Shown piece by piece: positions 24,167 to 33,029 of a DNA stretch of 64,000 bases. How positions within the stretch are numbered: position 1 is the first letter of the stretch; each line of letters opens with the position of its first letter. The stretch comes from Rhodococcus_F sp040656415. Its GTDB lineage: Bacteria; Actinomycetota; Actinomycetes; Mycobacteriales; Mycobacteriaceae. Made by a program: the position numbers and the translations under genes. The stretch spans positions 1 through 64,000 of the forward strand of contig NZ_JBFAMC010000004.1 in assembly GCF_040656415.1 (NCBI RefSeq), written 5' to 3'. The notes below the pieces were generated by a model. The model made no database searches and was not told the origin of the DNA. It saw only the letters and a list, made by a program, of their open reading frames with translations.

Positions 24167-25108
24167 ATGATTGAAGTGAAGGGACTGACGAAGACCTTCG
24201 GTGCGACGAAGGCGGTGGACAATCTCACGTTCACAGTGAAGCCGGGTATGGTCACCGGCTTCCTCGGCCCGAACGGGGCGGGAAAATCTACGACGATGCG
24301 CATGATCCTCGGTCTGGACCGGCCGACCGCGGGTACCGCGTTGATCGATGGCAAGCCGTACAGTGAACTGGTGCAGCCGCTTCGGACGGTAGGGGCGCTG
24401 CTCGATGCGAAATGGGTGCACCCCAATCGCAGTGCCCGCGCTCACCTGCGGTGGATGGCCGCGTCCAACTCGCTCCCCAAGAGCCGGGTCGACGAGGTGC
24501 TGCACCTTGTCGGGCTCAGCGATGTGGCAGGGAAGAAGGCCGGCGGATTCTCGCTCGGTATGTCCCAGCGCCTCGGCTTGGCGGCCACCTTACTCGGCGA
24601 TCCCAAGGTGCTGCTGTTCGACGAACCGGTCAACGGTCTCGACCCCGAGGGCATTCACTGGATCCGCAACTTCATGCAGCGCCTCGCGGCCGAGGGGCGA
24701 ACAGTTCTGGTATCCAGTCACCTGCTGTCCGAGATGGCTTTGACGGCAGAACATCTGGTGGTGATCGGACGCGGACGTCTGATTGCCGACACAACTGTGT
24801 CGGAGTTCGTCAGCAAGTCCTCGGAGTCGACTGTCCGGGTGCGGAGTCCGCAATTGGATGCGTTGCGGAGTGCCCTGACATCCAAGGGTCTCACCGTCCG
24901 CGAGGACGGATCAGGCGGACAGCAGGCTCTTCTCGTCGTGGATTCGTCCACCGAGGTGGTCGGAGCTGTTGCCGGTTCGGAGGGCATCGTCCTGCACGAG
25001 TTGGCATCTCAGCGTGGATCGCTCGAGGAGGCATTCATGAAGCTGACGGGTGACGAAGTGCAGTACCACGCCGAGAGCGTTGAAGATTCCACGAAAGGTG
25101 TGTCGTAA
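24167..25108 (+). CDS. ABC transporter ATP-binding protein (ABC-2 type exporter)
   Basis: A 313-residue ATPase with Walker A GPNGAGKSTT (about 38-47), signature SLGMSQRLGLAATLLGDPKV, Walker B VLLFDEPVNGLD and the H-loop VSSHLLSEM. The form with about 90 extra C-terminal residues and the partner permease place it with BcrA/DrrA-type exporters. The ATG (MIEVKGLTKTFG) is chosen from the family; no strong ribosome-binding site is visible, so a leaderless transcript is possible. The stop overlaps the permease start by one base. The cargo is unknown. From memory, this pair is absent from the equivalent place in M. tuberculosis, where lpqL follows thiG. Confidence 0.93.
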   Translation: MIEVKGLTKTFGATKAVDNLTFTVKPGMVTGFLGPNGAGKSTTMRMILGLDRPTAGTALIDGKPYSELVQPLRTVGALLDAKWVHPNRSARAHLRWMAASNSLPKSRVDEVLHLVGLSDVAGKKAGGFSLGMSQRLGLAATLLGDPKVLLFDEPVNGLDPEGIHWIRNFMQRLAAEGRTVLVSSHLLSEMALTAEHLVVIGRGRLIADTTVSEFVSKSSESTVRVRSPQLDALRSALTSKGLTVREDGSGGQQALLVVDSSTEVVGAVAGSEGIVLHELASQRGSLEEAFMKLTGDEVQYHAESVEDSTKGVS

Positions 25109-25902
25109 TGGCTGTTCTCAATGCGGAACGAATCAAGATCACATCGACACGCTCGCCGTGGTGGTGTACGGCAATCATCATCGTGCTGGGTCTCGGCCTC
25201 GCGGCAATCATCGGGTTGACCGCAAGGTCCAGCATCAATTCCTTCAACAACCAGGTTGCGGCGGGTGATAGAACTGGCCTCGAACCCTACCTTCCGCAGA
25301 TGTCCGAGGCGGTCGGCGGTGTCTCCGGGTTCGGTGTGCTCGTCCTCATGATCTTGGCTACCCTCACGGTGACCAGCGAGTACAGGTTCGGGGTCATCCG
25401 CACCACATTCCAGGCCATCCCACACAGGGCGTCCGTGCTGATCGCGAAGGCCGGCCTGATCGGACTGTTCGGTGCCATGCTGACTCTTGTGCTGACATTT
25501 GGCGCGTATGCCATCGCGAAGGCGACTGCAGGGGAAGAGGCAGGTGCTGCTCTCTCGCTGTCGAACGCCGCCGCGTGGCGGTCGATCTACGGGGTGCCGA
25601 TGTACGCATTCCTGTGTGTCGTCCTCGCTGTTGGTGTCGGTGCACTGCTGCGTCAGACGGCGGGCGCGATCACCCTGCTGCTGCTTTGGCCGCTGCTGAT
25701 CGAGAGCTTGTTCCTGCTGTTCGGCGATTTCGGGCAGAAGGTCACGCCCTTCCTGCCGTTCCACAACGCCAACAACTTCTTGGGGTCATCGCAGGGTATC
25801 GACTTCCACTGGGGGCCGTGGGGAAGTCTCGTTTACTTCGCTGCAGTGGTCCTGGTGGTCTTCGGCGCCAGCTTGGTGGTCGTGAACAAGCGCGATGCTT
25901 GA
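25108..25902 (+). CDS. ABC-2 type transporter permease
   Basis: A 264-residue membrane protein with about six transmembrane segments (for example CTAIIIVLGLGLAAIIGL near the N terminus, FGVLVLMILATLTVTSEYRF, LIGLFGAMLTLVLTFGAYAI, LCVVLAVGVGALLR, ITLLLLWPLLIESLFLLFGD and the last one before VVVNKRDA). The TSEYRFGVIRTTF motif after the second segment is common in ABC-2 permeases. One-base overlap with its ATPase gene indicates a single complex. Confidence 0.92.
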   Translation: MAVLNAERIKITSTRSPWWCTAIIIVLGLGLAAIIGLTARSSINSFNNQVAAGDRTGLEPYLPQMSEAVGGVSGFGVLVLMILATLTVTSEYRFGVIRTTFQAIPHRASVLIAKAGLIGLFGAMLTLVLTFGAYAIAKATAGEEAGAALSLSNAAAWRSIYGVPMYAFLCVVLAVGVGALLRQTAGAITLLLLWPLLIESLFLLFGDFGQKVTPFLPFHNANNFLGSSQGIDFHWGPWGSLVYFAAVVLVVFGASLVVVNKRDA

Positions 25903-26076
25903 AATCCAACGGTGAGCCGCTTCGGTTTTTCGGTGGAGAGTCTGTCGGTTCTTCGCTTACTTGGTCACGCGATCACGGGCAAATCGTGCCGTGATCGACA
26001 GTCGCAACGCAGCCTGACGGCTGGGGCGAAACCACTTGCCCCAGCCAGCGGGCAATTTCTCCGCTAGGCTCCCTAC

Positions 26077-27531
26077 ATGCGGCTTAAGGCAGTTTTCATA
26101 GTCGGAGTTGCCGGTGCGCTGGTATTGGCAGGGTGTACGACGGAGACCGAGTCCGGAGCCCCACCCGTCGATGCGAGCGCACTCGCCGGTTCGGTCACCG
26201 AGGCAAACCTGATGGACCACCTCGAGCAACTGCAGATGATCGCCGACGACAACGACGGCAACCGTGCAGCTGGAACCTCCGGTTATGACGCCAGCGTCGA
26301 CTATGTGGCCCAGATTCTGCGAGACAAGGGCTTCGATGTGCAGACGCCGGAATTCGAGTTCCAGAAGTTCAACGTGAACGCTGCGACTTTGACGTCGGGG
26401 GACCTCGATTTCCACGTGGACGCTCTGGCCTACTCGCCCTCGACTGGCCCCGAAGGAATCACCGGGCCGATCGTTTCCGCGCCGCAGGACGAGAGTCCCG
26501 GGTGTGAGGCCACGGATTATGACGGCCTCGACCTCGCCGGGGCGATCGTCTTGGTGGACCGTGGTGTGTGCCCGTTTGCGCAGAAGCAGGAGATCGCCGC
26601 CGATCGCGGCGCCTCTGCCGTCATAGTTGTCAACAACGAGGAAGGGCCGCTCAGCGACGCCACCCTCGGTGACCCGGAGGTCGGGAGGATCCCCACCGGC
26701 GGCGTGAGCACGGCAGACGGGGCTGTACTGGGACAGTCCGACGGAGGCGTGACGCTGACACTCGACACCAGCACCGAGTCGGAAACGTCTAGGAACATAA
26801 TCGCCCAGACGAGGACGGGTTCGACCGACGATGTCGTGATGGCCGGCGCCCACCTGGACAGCGTCCCGGATGGCCCCGGCATCAACGACAACGGAACCGG
26901 CGTGGCCGCGATCCTCGAAACGGCCGTCCAGTTGGGCGGCTCACCGGACATCAAGAATGCAGTGCGGTTCGCGTTCTGGGGTGCAGAGGAACTGGGTCTG
27001 ATCGGCTCGAAGGCCTATGTGAACAGTCTCACTGATGCTGAGCGACACGACATCGCGCTCTATATGAACTTCGACATGCTCGGTTCCGAGAATGCCGCGT
27101 ACCTGGTCTACGACGGAGACGACTCCGACCAGATCGGGGGTGGTCCCGGCCCCGAGGGCTCCGCGGGCATCGAGCGTACGTTCATCGAATTCTTGCAGGG
27201 CGGTGGCGTGCATGCGGAAGGCACAGATTTCGACGGACGATCCGACTACGCCCCGTTCCTCGATCACGGTATTCCGGCAGGCGGGGTGTTCGCTGGCGCC
27301 GAACGGAGAAAAACAGACGAACAGGCCCAGAAATGGGGTGGCATAGTGGGCGTGCCGTTCGACGAGAATTACCACGGCCCGAATGACACCATCGAGAACG
27401 TCGACCAGGCTGCCTTCACCAAGAATGCTACTGCCGCTGCCTACGCAGTTGGGGTGTACGCAGAGTCGCTTGCAGGGCCGAACGGTGTTCCTACCGGAGA
27501 GGATCGGGTGAAAGCGCGAGCCGGGCTGTGA
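26077..27531 (+). CDS. lpqL: Lipoprotein aminopeptidase, M28 family with PA domain (LpqL-like)
   Basis: A 484-residue exported zinc aminopeptidase. The N terminus is a lipoprotein signal with lipobox LVLAGC near 16-21. A protease-associated domain lies at about 125-215 (ATDYDGLDLAGAIVLVDRGV, then CPFAQK). The M28 metal site is visible: MAGAHLDSVPDGPGIND (His, Asp), FWGAEELGLIGSKAY (Glu-Glu), MNFDMLG and the C-terminal YHGPNDTIENV (His). The gene starts at the ATG of MRLKAVF. It corresponds by position to lpqL of M. tuberculosis. It probably trims peptides at the cell surface. Confidence 0.93.
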   Translation: MRLKAVFIVGVAGALVLAGCTTETESGAPPVDASALAGSVTEANLMDHLEQLQMIADDNDGNRAAGTSGYDASVDYVAQILRDKGFDVQTPEFEFQKFNVNAATLTSGDLDFHVDALAYSPSTGPEGITGPIVSAPQDESPGCEATDYDGLDLAGAIVLVDRGVCPFAQKQEIAADRGASAVIVVNNEEGPLSDATLGDPEVGRIPTGGVSTADGAVLGQSDGGVTLTLDTSTESETSRNIIAQTRTGSTDDVVMAGAHLDSVPDGPGINDNGTGVAAILETAVQLGGSPDIKNAVRFAFWGAEELGLIGSKAYVNSLTDAERHDIALYMNFDMLGSENAAYLVYDGDDSDQIGGGPGPEGSAGIERTFIEFLQGGGVHAEGTDFDGRSDYAPFLDHGIPAGGVFAGAERRKTDEQAQKWGGIVGVPFDENYHGPNDTIENVDQAAFTKNATAAAYAVGVYAESLAGPNGVPTGEDRVKARAGL

Positions 27532-27605
27532 TGCCTGACTTCGCAAGGGTTCGATGTGGGTGATCGCAGCGAATGTGGCACCACGGGGTCGGTAAGGTTC
27601 CTCGA

Positions 27606-28451
27606 GTGAAACTTCTGCCCTTGCCCCCCGATGGCCAAACTCCTGCCCGTGTCCTCACGATCGCCGGTACCGATTCCGGTGGTGGTGCGGGGATCCAGGC
27701 GGACTCGCGGACGATGGCGCTGTGCGGCGTCCATGCGTGTGTAGCGGTCGCTGCTGTGACTGTACAGAACTCGTTGGGCGTCAGTGGATTCCACGAGATT
27801 CCGCCGGAGACGGTGGCTGCGCAGGTGCGCTGTGTCGTCGAGGACATCGGGGTCTCGGCGGCGAAGACGGGCATGTTGGCTTCGACCGCCATCATCGAAG
27901 CCGTCGCCGCCGTCTGCGCCGAGGTCGGGATCGGCCGCGATCAACCGATCCCACTCGTCGTCGACCCAGTGTGCGCGTCGATGCATGGAGATTCGCTGCT
28001 GCACGCGGAGGCGCTCGACGCCGTGCGAAATACACTCATTCCGATCGCGACGGTAGTGACGCCGAACCTCGACGAGATCCGTTTGATCACCGGTATCGAC
28101 GTCGTCGACGACGCAACCGCGCGCCGGGCGGCCGAGGCGTTCCACGCACTCGGCGCACAGTGGACGATCGTCAAGGGCGGTCATCTGCGCACCTCGTCCT
28201 CGAGCACCGACCTATTGTTCGACGGCGACAGCTTCCTCGAGTTCAACAGCCCACGCTTTGCCACAGGCAACGATCACGGCGCAGGCGACACTTTCGCCGC
28301 AGCGATCGCGAGTGCCCTGGCGCACGGACTGTCGATACCTGACGCGGTGGCGTTCGCCAAGGAATGGGTCACCAAGTGCTTGGAGGCATCCTACGACCTG
28401 GGCGGCGGGCATGGTCCCGTCTCCCCACTGTGGCGGCTCAGCCACCGGTGA
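27606..28451 (+). CDS. thiD: Hydroxymethylpyrimidine/phosphomethylpyrimidine kinase
   Basis: Phosphorylates HMP twice to give the pyrimidine partner for ThiE. The 281 residues start RVLTIAGTDSGGGAGIQADS after a short lead; other signatures are VTVQNSLGV, AAKTGMLAS, PLVVDPVCASMHGD, VTPNLDEIRLITG, WTIVKGGHL and the ribokinase-type ATGNDHGAGDTFAAAIASAL. The GTG of VKLLPLPP is chosen with AAGG upstream. The gene is on the plus strand and is not accompanied by thiC. Confidence 0.94.
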   Translation: MKLLPLPPDGQTPARVLTIAGTDSGGGAGIQADSRTMALCGVHACVAVAAVTVQNSLGVSGFHEIPPETVAAQVRCVVEDIGVSAAKTGMLASTAIIEAVAAVCAEVGIGRDQPIPLVVDPVCASMHGDSLLHAEALDAVRNTLIPIATVVTPNLDEIRLITGIDVVDDATARRAAEAFHALGAQWTIVKGGHLRTSSSSTDLLFDGDSFLEFNSPRFATGNDHGAGDTFAAAIASALAHGLSIPDAVAFAKEWVTKCLEASYDLGGGHGPVSPLWRLSHR

Positions 28452-28619
28452 GGCTGTGGCGGCTTCCATACCGTCGCTGGATGTAATCGTTCAACAGACG
28501 CATCGGATATCTCTGTGACAGCTCATCTCGGAGAAACCTTGGACAGTGATCGGCGGCATCGGTATAAAGAGTGAGTCGCGTCACAAGTTGGTTACGGACG
28601 CATATTCTAGGAGGTCAAA

Positions 28620-28991
28620 ATGCTGATGGACCAGCAGGTTGTGGACGTGGTCGACAACTCCGATCAGAATCGCTTCGAACTGCGTCTGAGTGGTGATCTG
28701 GTCGGGATTCTCGGATATTTCGACCAAGCGGAGGCGCCCGCGGGCAGCGGAATGGGCGTGGCGCCTGCCGGGTCGGTCATGGGTCGGAACCGGCGGCCGG
28801 TCATTTCCTTCATGCACACGTTGATCGTGGAGGACTTCGGTCACCGCGGACTCGCGGGTGTCATGGTGGGGGGCTCGCTGGATCTCGCCAGGCGGTACGG
28901 ATGGCAGGTTCGGCCAGTGTGCAAGCACGTACAGCGATTCGTCTCTGCGCATCCCGAGTATCGCGATCTCATCGCTCCGGCCGAGCGCTGA
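28620..28991 (+). CDS. Small GNAT-like acetyltransferase (YjdJ/GCN5-related type), copy 1
   Basis: A 123-residue protein of the small GNAT class (acetyltransf_CG/YjdJ type). Signatures: RFELRLSGDLVGILGYF at the start, ISFMHTLIVEDFGHRGLAGV (strand plus acetyl-CoA loop) and GWQVRPVCKHVQRFVSAHPE at the end. A very strong ribosome-binding site TAGGAGG precedes the ATG. It has an inserted Gly/Ala-rich loop (about 45-58) that its downstream paralogue lacks. Substrate unknown. Confidence 0.85.
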   Translation: MLMDQQVVDVVDNSDQNRFELRLSGDLVGILGYFDQAEAPAGSGMGVAPAGSVMGRNRRPVISFMHTLIVEDFGHRGLAGVMVGGSLDLARRYGWQVRPVCKHVQRFVSAHPEYRDLIAPAER

Positions 28992-29078
28992 CCGGATTCC
29001 GGCTCGTCCGAAGTGCATTCGGGAAACCAAACCGAATTTGCACTAGCCAGAATGCAGCGTTGCTGCTTTTATAGTGGC

Positions 29079-29441
29079 ATGAATCACAGTTCGGACAAAT
29101 CGGAGCCCCCGGGGAGTGTGGCTATCGGAGATGCTCGCGTGCTCGACAACCCTTCCCATGAACGATTCGATCTGTGGCTCGGGGACGAGCTAGTCGGGAT
29201 CCTCGGTTACCGAGACGAGGGTGAACTCCCTGGATCCACCGCCCGGTCGGACGATGTGATCGCTTTCATGCACACAGTCGTCAAGGAAGAATTCGGTGGT
29301 CGCGGACTTGCTGCGATTCTTGTGCGCGCGGCATTGGACTCGGCTTCTGAACGTGGATGGAAAGTACGTCCCATCTGCACGTATGTACAGCACTATCTGT
29401 CAGTGAACCAGGAACGCTTGGACGTGCTGGTAGCCGACTAG
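29079..29441 (+). CDS. Small GNAT-like acetyltransferase (YjdJ/GCN5-related type), copy 2
   Basis: A 120-residue paralogue of the preceding gene: RFDLWLGDELVGILGYRDEG, IAFMHTVVKEEFGGRGLAAI, GWKVRPICTYVQHYLSVN align with it throughout. The two are about 459 bp apart, a clear tandem duplication with considerable divergence. The ATG is preceded only by a weak AGTGG. Substrate unknown. Confidence 0.83.
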   Translation: MNHSSDKSEPPGSVAIGDARVLDNPSHERFDLWLGDELVGILGYRDEGELPGSTARSDDVIAFMHTVVKEEFGGRGLAAILVRAALDSASERGWKVRPICTYVQHYLSVNQERLDVLVAD

Positions 29442-29507
29442 TCGTGAAGCGCGAAGTGTGCCCCAGCCGTTGCAACGAGGCTGTCTCTGGCGAAATATGT
29501 GTGCAGC

Positions 29508-30311
29508 TCAGTCGCTGAGGTCCACGATGACCGGCGCATGATCGCTGGCGCCCTTGCCTTTGCGTTCATTCCGATCGATCTCGGCCTTGTCCACACGGGC
29601 GGAAACTGCAGGTGATCCCAGCACGAAGTCGATCCGCATGCCCTGTCTCTTGGGGAATCGCAATTGCGTGTAGTCCCAGTAGGTATAGACACCGGGACCG
29701 GGAGTATGGGGCCGGACCACATCTGAGAACCCCGATTCGATGAACGCCTGGAACGCCTGACGTTCAGGAGCGGACGTGTGGGTCCTGGTCTCGAAAAACG
29801 CTGGATCCCAGACGTCCTCGTCGGTGGGGGCAATGTTCCAGTCGCCCATCAGTGTGATCTGCGCTTCCGGGTTCTCCTTCAGCCATCCGGCCGCGTTGGA
29901 GTGTAGTTCCGCCAACCAGTCGAGCTTGTAGGTGTAGTGCGGGTCGGTCAAGCCGCGGCCGTTCGGCACATAGAGGCTCCACACCCGGACACCGTTGCAG
30001 GTTGCGCCGATCGCTCTCGCCTCTGGGGCGGATGCTACCTCCGGATCTTTGTCGAAACCGGGTTGATCCTCGAAGCCGATCTGCACGTCGTCGAGCCCGA
30101 CACGAGACGCGATCGCAACCCCGTTCCACTGACTGAGACCGACGTGAGTGACGTCGTATCCCGCTTCGCGGAAGCGCTCGTACGGGAATTGCTCGTCCTT
30201 ACATTTGGTTTCCTGTATCGCCAACACGTCGGTGTCGGTCCGCGCCAGCCAGTCCATGATCCGGTCGGTACGGGCACGAACAGAGTTCACGTTCCAGGTT
30301 GCGATGCGCAC
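29508..30311 (-). CDS. xthA: Exodeoxyribonuclease III / AP endonuclease
   Basis: A 267-residue EEP-family nuclease for base-excision repair that cuts 5' of abasic sites and trims 3' ends. Signatures in order: MRIATWNVNSVRAR, LAIQETKCKDEQFP, SLYVPNGRGLTDPHYTYKLD, ITLMGDWNIAPTDEDVWDP and the catalytic GKGASDHAPVIVDL. The length and the neighbourhood (GNAT and def next door) match M. tuberculosis xthA (Rv0427c). Confidence 0.96.
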   Translation of the reverse strand: MRIATWNVNSVRARTDRIMDWLARTDTDVLAIQETKCKDEQFPYERFREAGYDVTHVGLSQWNGVAIASRVGLDDVQIGFEDQPGFDKDPEVASAPEARAIGATCNGVRVWSLYVPNGRGLTDPHYTYKLDWLAELHSNAAGWLKENPEAQITLMGDWNIAPTDEDVWDPAFFETRTHTSAPERQAFQAFIESGFSDVVRPHTPGPGVYTYWDYTQLRFPKRQGMRIDFVLGSPAVSARVDKAEIDRNERKGKGASDHAPVIVDLSD

Positions 30312-30341
30312 ACCAGCCAGACTAGCGCTCAGCCCCGACGC

Positions 30342-31310
30342 TCATTTGTCCACGGGTGCGGTCGCGTAGCGGTAGCGGTGGTGCGCGCGGAATCCAATCC
30401 CGCGGTACATCGCAAGTGCGCCCTCGTTCCCCGTTGCGACTTGCAGGCATGCGTGGGTCGCGCCGTGTTCGCGTCCCCAGCTGATCATGTCGCTGCAGAT
30501 CGAGGTGCCGATCCCGCGTCGACGGTGGGCCTTGGCCACTTCGACTGCGGTGAGACCAACCCACGTCCGGCCGTCTGGTGCGAAGGTCACGGAACCGCGC
30601 GCAACCGCGAGGAGCGTCGAATCGGCTGCGTCGATCCGGCCGAAGCCGAGACTGCCGCCGCGGACCGACTCCAGCACATCCACCGCGCGCCCGGGCAGGG
30701 CCGATCCACGGTATCGGTACAAGTTCAGCCAGTAGGGGTCAGGATGATCGGCCACGGTGGTGGACAGCAGACCCTCCGGTATCGCCAGAGTCTCGATGTC
30801 GGCCGCCATGACGATCACATCGTCGCTGACATTCCATCCGGGTGGAACGTCAGCAAGCCGATCCGGGATCAGCGACCGGAGTGGAAGACCGCGTTCCCCA
30901 TACCAGGCGCGAAGGCGTGCGAGTGTGCTTCCACTCGAAGGGTCGTCGAGACTCCCGATCGTTCCCGGGTGGCCGAGTGGAGTTGCCGAATTGGCGCGAC
31001 CGGTGAAGCCGTGGCCGTAGCGAGCAAGCCACCCGTCGATCCACTCGTGCTCGACACCAGGCCAACCGTCGGCAGAAGCGAGTTCCAGGGAACGGATCTC
31101 GCTCTTCCGCGCCGTCCGCGCTGGGATCGCCTTGAGCGCATGTACCCGTTCGGGTTCTACCTCGACAACGGCACCACTGGCTGAGCGAACGACCACGAAC
31201 GGCTCCAAACCTTCCAAGATGCCGATGACATCGGTCATCGGATGGCTGTGGCCAGGTGGCAACGCGTATCGCATCACCACCCGGCTACCGATCGGAAGTT
31301 CAGAGGGCAT
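30342..31310 (-). CDS. GNAT family N-acetyltransferase (Rv0428c-like)
   Basis: A 322-residue protein: an N-terminal SH3-like part (about 1-60, SRVVMRYALPPGHSHPMTDV, VVRSASGAVVEVEPERVH) and a C-terminal acetyltransferase domain with the acetyl-CoA loop VAKAHRRRGIGTSICSDMIS and HACLQVATGNEGALAMYRGI. The ATG of MPSELPIG overlaps the end of def by 11 nt, so it is co-expressed with def. The substrate is unknown. The order xthA, GNAT, def is the same in M. tuberculosis. Confidence 0.88.
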   Translation of the reverse strand: MPSELPIGSRVVMRYALPPGHSHPMTDVIGILEGLEPFVVVRSASGAVVEVEPERVHALKAIPARTARKSEIRSLELASADGWPGVEHEWIDGWLARYGHGFTGRANSATPLGHPGTIGSLDDPSSGSTLARLRAWYGERGLPLRSLIPDRLADVPPGWNVSDDVIVMAADIETLAIPEGLLSTTVADHPDPYWLNLYRYRGSALPGRAVDVLESVRGGSLGFGRIDAADSTLLAVARGSVTFAPDGRTWVGLTAVEVAKAHRRRGIGTSICSDMISWGREHGATHACLQVATGNEGALAMYRGIGFRAHHRYRYATAPVDK

Positions 31311-31887
31311 GCCCGAACGGATCTTCGACCGTTCCTGGAGTCCAACTGTTACCGGGAACGCCCCAGCCGGCACGCTTGATGGTCTTCTTCGCCGAACGCG
31401 CGTTGCGGCCGATCAACATGTCGAGGTAAAGGAGCCCGTCCAAGTGGCCCACCTCGTGCTGAAGCATGCGGGCAAAGAGACCGTGGCCCTCGATCTCGAT
31501 GGGAGCTCCGTCGGCGTCCGTGCCTGTGACTTTCGCCCAGTCGGCTCGTCCGGTGGGGAACTGCTCGCCCGGCACGGAGAGGCAGCCCTCCAGGTCGTCT
31601 TCTGGGTCCGGCATCGTCTCGGGGCGCTCCGAGGTTTCGAGGACGGGATTGACGACGCACCCCCGGCGGTTGCCCCGGTCGTTCCCCCGTTCGTCCGGGC
31701 AGTCGTACACGAACAGACGCAGTGGAAGTCCGACCTGGTTCGCGGCGAGACCGACACCGTTGGCGGCGTCCATCGTTTCGTACATGTCGGCGATGATTTC
31801 AGCGAGTTCCGCAGGTGACTGGGATATCTCTCGAGTGGGTTCGTGCAGTACCGGGTCGCCTACGATCCGGATGGGGAGAATGGCCAT
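31300..31887 (-). CDS. def: Peptide deformylase
   Basis: Removes the N-formyl group from new polypeptides. The three metal-site motifs are present: GVGLAANQVG, EGCLSVPG (Cys ligand) and QHEVGHLDG (two His ligands). The protein is 195 residues, close to the M. tuberculosis enzyme (197). The ATG reading MAILPIRIVGDPVLH is preferred over a TTG three codons upstream. The start of the GNAT gene overlaps its end. Confidence 0.96.
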   Translation of the reverse strand: MAILPIRIVGDPVLHEPTREISQSPAELAEIIADMYETMDAANGVGLAANQVGLPLRLFVYDCPDERGNDRGNRRGCVVNPVLETSERPETMPDPEDDLEGCLSVPGEQFPTGRADWAKVTGTDADGAPIEIEGHGLFARMLQHEVGHLDGLLYLDMLIGRNARSAKKTIKRAGWGVPGNSWTPGTVEDPFGHAL

Positions 31888-32061
31888 GTTTGCCAAGGAT
31901 AGCGCGGCGCGCCCGAGCCGATGGCACTGCCTGCGGCCTTCGACGTGGTTGAATAGTCACTGAACTACAGGGTTGTAATTCGTTCCTCGGTTGGCCACGC
32001 GATCGAGGAGTCGGGGGAGCGTGGTTCGCTGAGGTCGAGCGAGAGCTAGTCGAGGAGTGAA

Positions 32062-32400
32062 ATGGACGGCGCAACGGCACATAATCAGAAACAGTCTGAG
32101 CGCACCAACGAGAACAGCTTTGCGGGGTCTGAAGAGATCGGCGAAGACGGTCTCACCCGTCGAGAGCGCGACATCCTGTCCTTCGAGCGTCAATGGTGGA
32201 AGTACGCCGGCGCCAAGGAAGACGCAATCAAAGAACTGTTCGGTATGTCCGCTACCAGGTACTACCAAGTCCTCAACGCCCTGGTAGACCGGCACGAGTC
32301 GCTCGTCGCGGATCCCATGCTCGTAAAGCGGCTGCGCAGACTACGCGCGAGCAGGCAGAAGGCGCGTGCGGCGCGTCGCCTAGGATTCGATGTCACGTAA
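32062..32400 (+). CDS. DUF3263 family protein (Rv0430-like)
   Basis: A 112-residue protein whose core, LTRRERDILSFERQWWKYAG, KEDAIKELFGMSATRYYQVL, is the DUF3263 signature, a short helix-turn-helix-like segment typical of Actinobacteria. The C-terminal part is strongly basic (RLRRLRASRQKARAARRLG), compatible with nucleic-acid binding. GAGGAG lies 4 nt before the ATG. Divergent from def and followed closely by the LytR_C gene, the same arrangement as in M. tuberculosis. Confidence 0.9.
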   Translation: MDGATAHNQKQSERTNENSFAGSEEIGEDGLTRRERDILSFERQWWKYAGAKEDAIKELFGMSATRYYQVLNALVDRHESLVADPMLVKRLRRLRASRQKARAARRLGFDVT

Positions 32401-32424
32401 CACGTGGCCGCTAAGGTCGACATC

Positions 32425-32955
32425 GTGAGTAATCCGAAGCTCGAATCTTCAGGCCCGCCCTTGCGTGCCCTCGCGATGGTGCTTATCGCCCTCGCGATTC
32501 TGTTCGCAGGTCTCGGGTTCGCCTCTCTCTCCGGCTCGGATTCGCAGCAGGTCTCGGCGCCCTCGGCAACGACCACAGCCAGTACCAGTACCACCGCACC
32601 CGCGGGAGCCGCAGGCACGGCACCGGCTCCCGAAACCACTTCCGCAGCCGCGACCACGTCCGTGTCTGCCGATGTGATGTCGGTCCCAGTGCAGGTGTTC
32701 AACAACAGTGACGTCACCGGTCTCGCGGGAGAGACTGCTGCCGAACTGACGAACTTGGGCTGGACCGTGTCGGAAACGGGCAACTACAGCGACACCACGA
32801 TCTCCGAAACGACGGCGTACTACGGAACTTCCGCCAACGAACAGGAGGCGGCCACAGCGATCGCCGCAGAACTCGGAGTTTCGGCCGCGCCACGTTTCCC
32901 AGGAATCGAGGACTTTCCTGCAGGTGTCATCGTCATCGTCACCGCCCCGCAGTAG
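32425..32955 (+). CDS. Membrane-anchored LytR C-terminal domain protein (Rv0431-like)
   Basis: A 176-residue protein with one transmembrane anchor (ALAMVLIALAILFAGLGFAS, about 14-33), a Ser/Thr/Ala-rich linker and a LytR_C domain (VQVFNNSDVTGLAGETAAEL, GWTVSETGNYSD, TAYYGTSANEQEAATAIA, VIVIVTAP). LytR_C domains occur in envelope proteins near LCP ligases; its own role is unclear. I chose the GTG of VSNPKLES because AAGG precedes it; another GTG seven codons upstream is possible. Confidence 0.87.
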   Translation: MSNPKLESSGPPLRALAMVLIALAILFAGLGFASLSGSDSQQVSAPSATTTASTSTTAPAGAAGTAPAPETTSAAATTSVSADVMSVPVQVFNNSDVTGLAGETAAELTNLGWTVSETGNYSDTTISETTAYYGTSANEQEAATAIAAELGVSAAPRFPGIEDFPAGVIVIVTAPQ

Positions 32956-33029
32956 ACCGGACGACTGCGCGTACAGCTGCTGTAGTTATGATCAGGCGCA
33001 GTTCTTTGCCACCTCAAAGGAGCGGTTTG

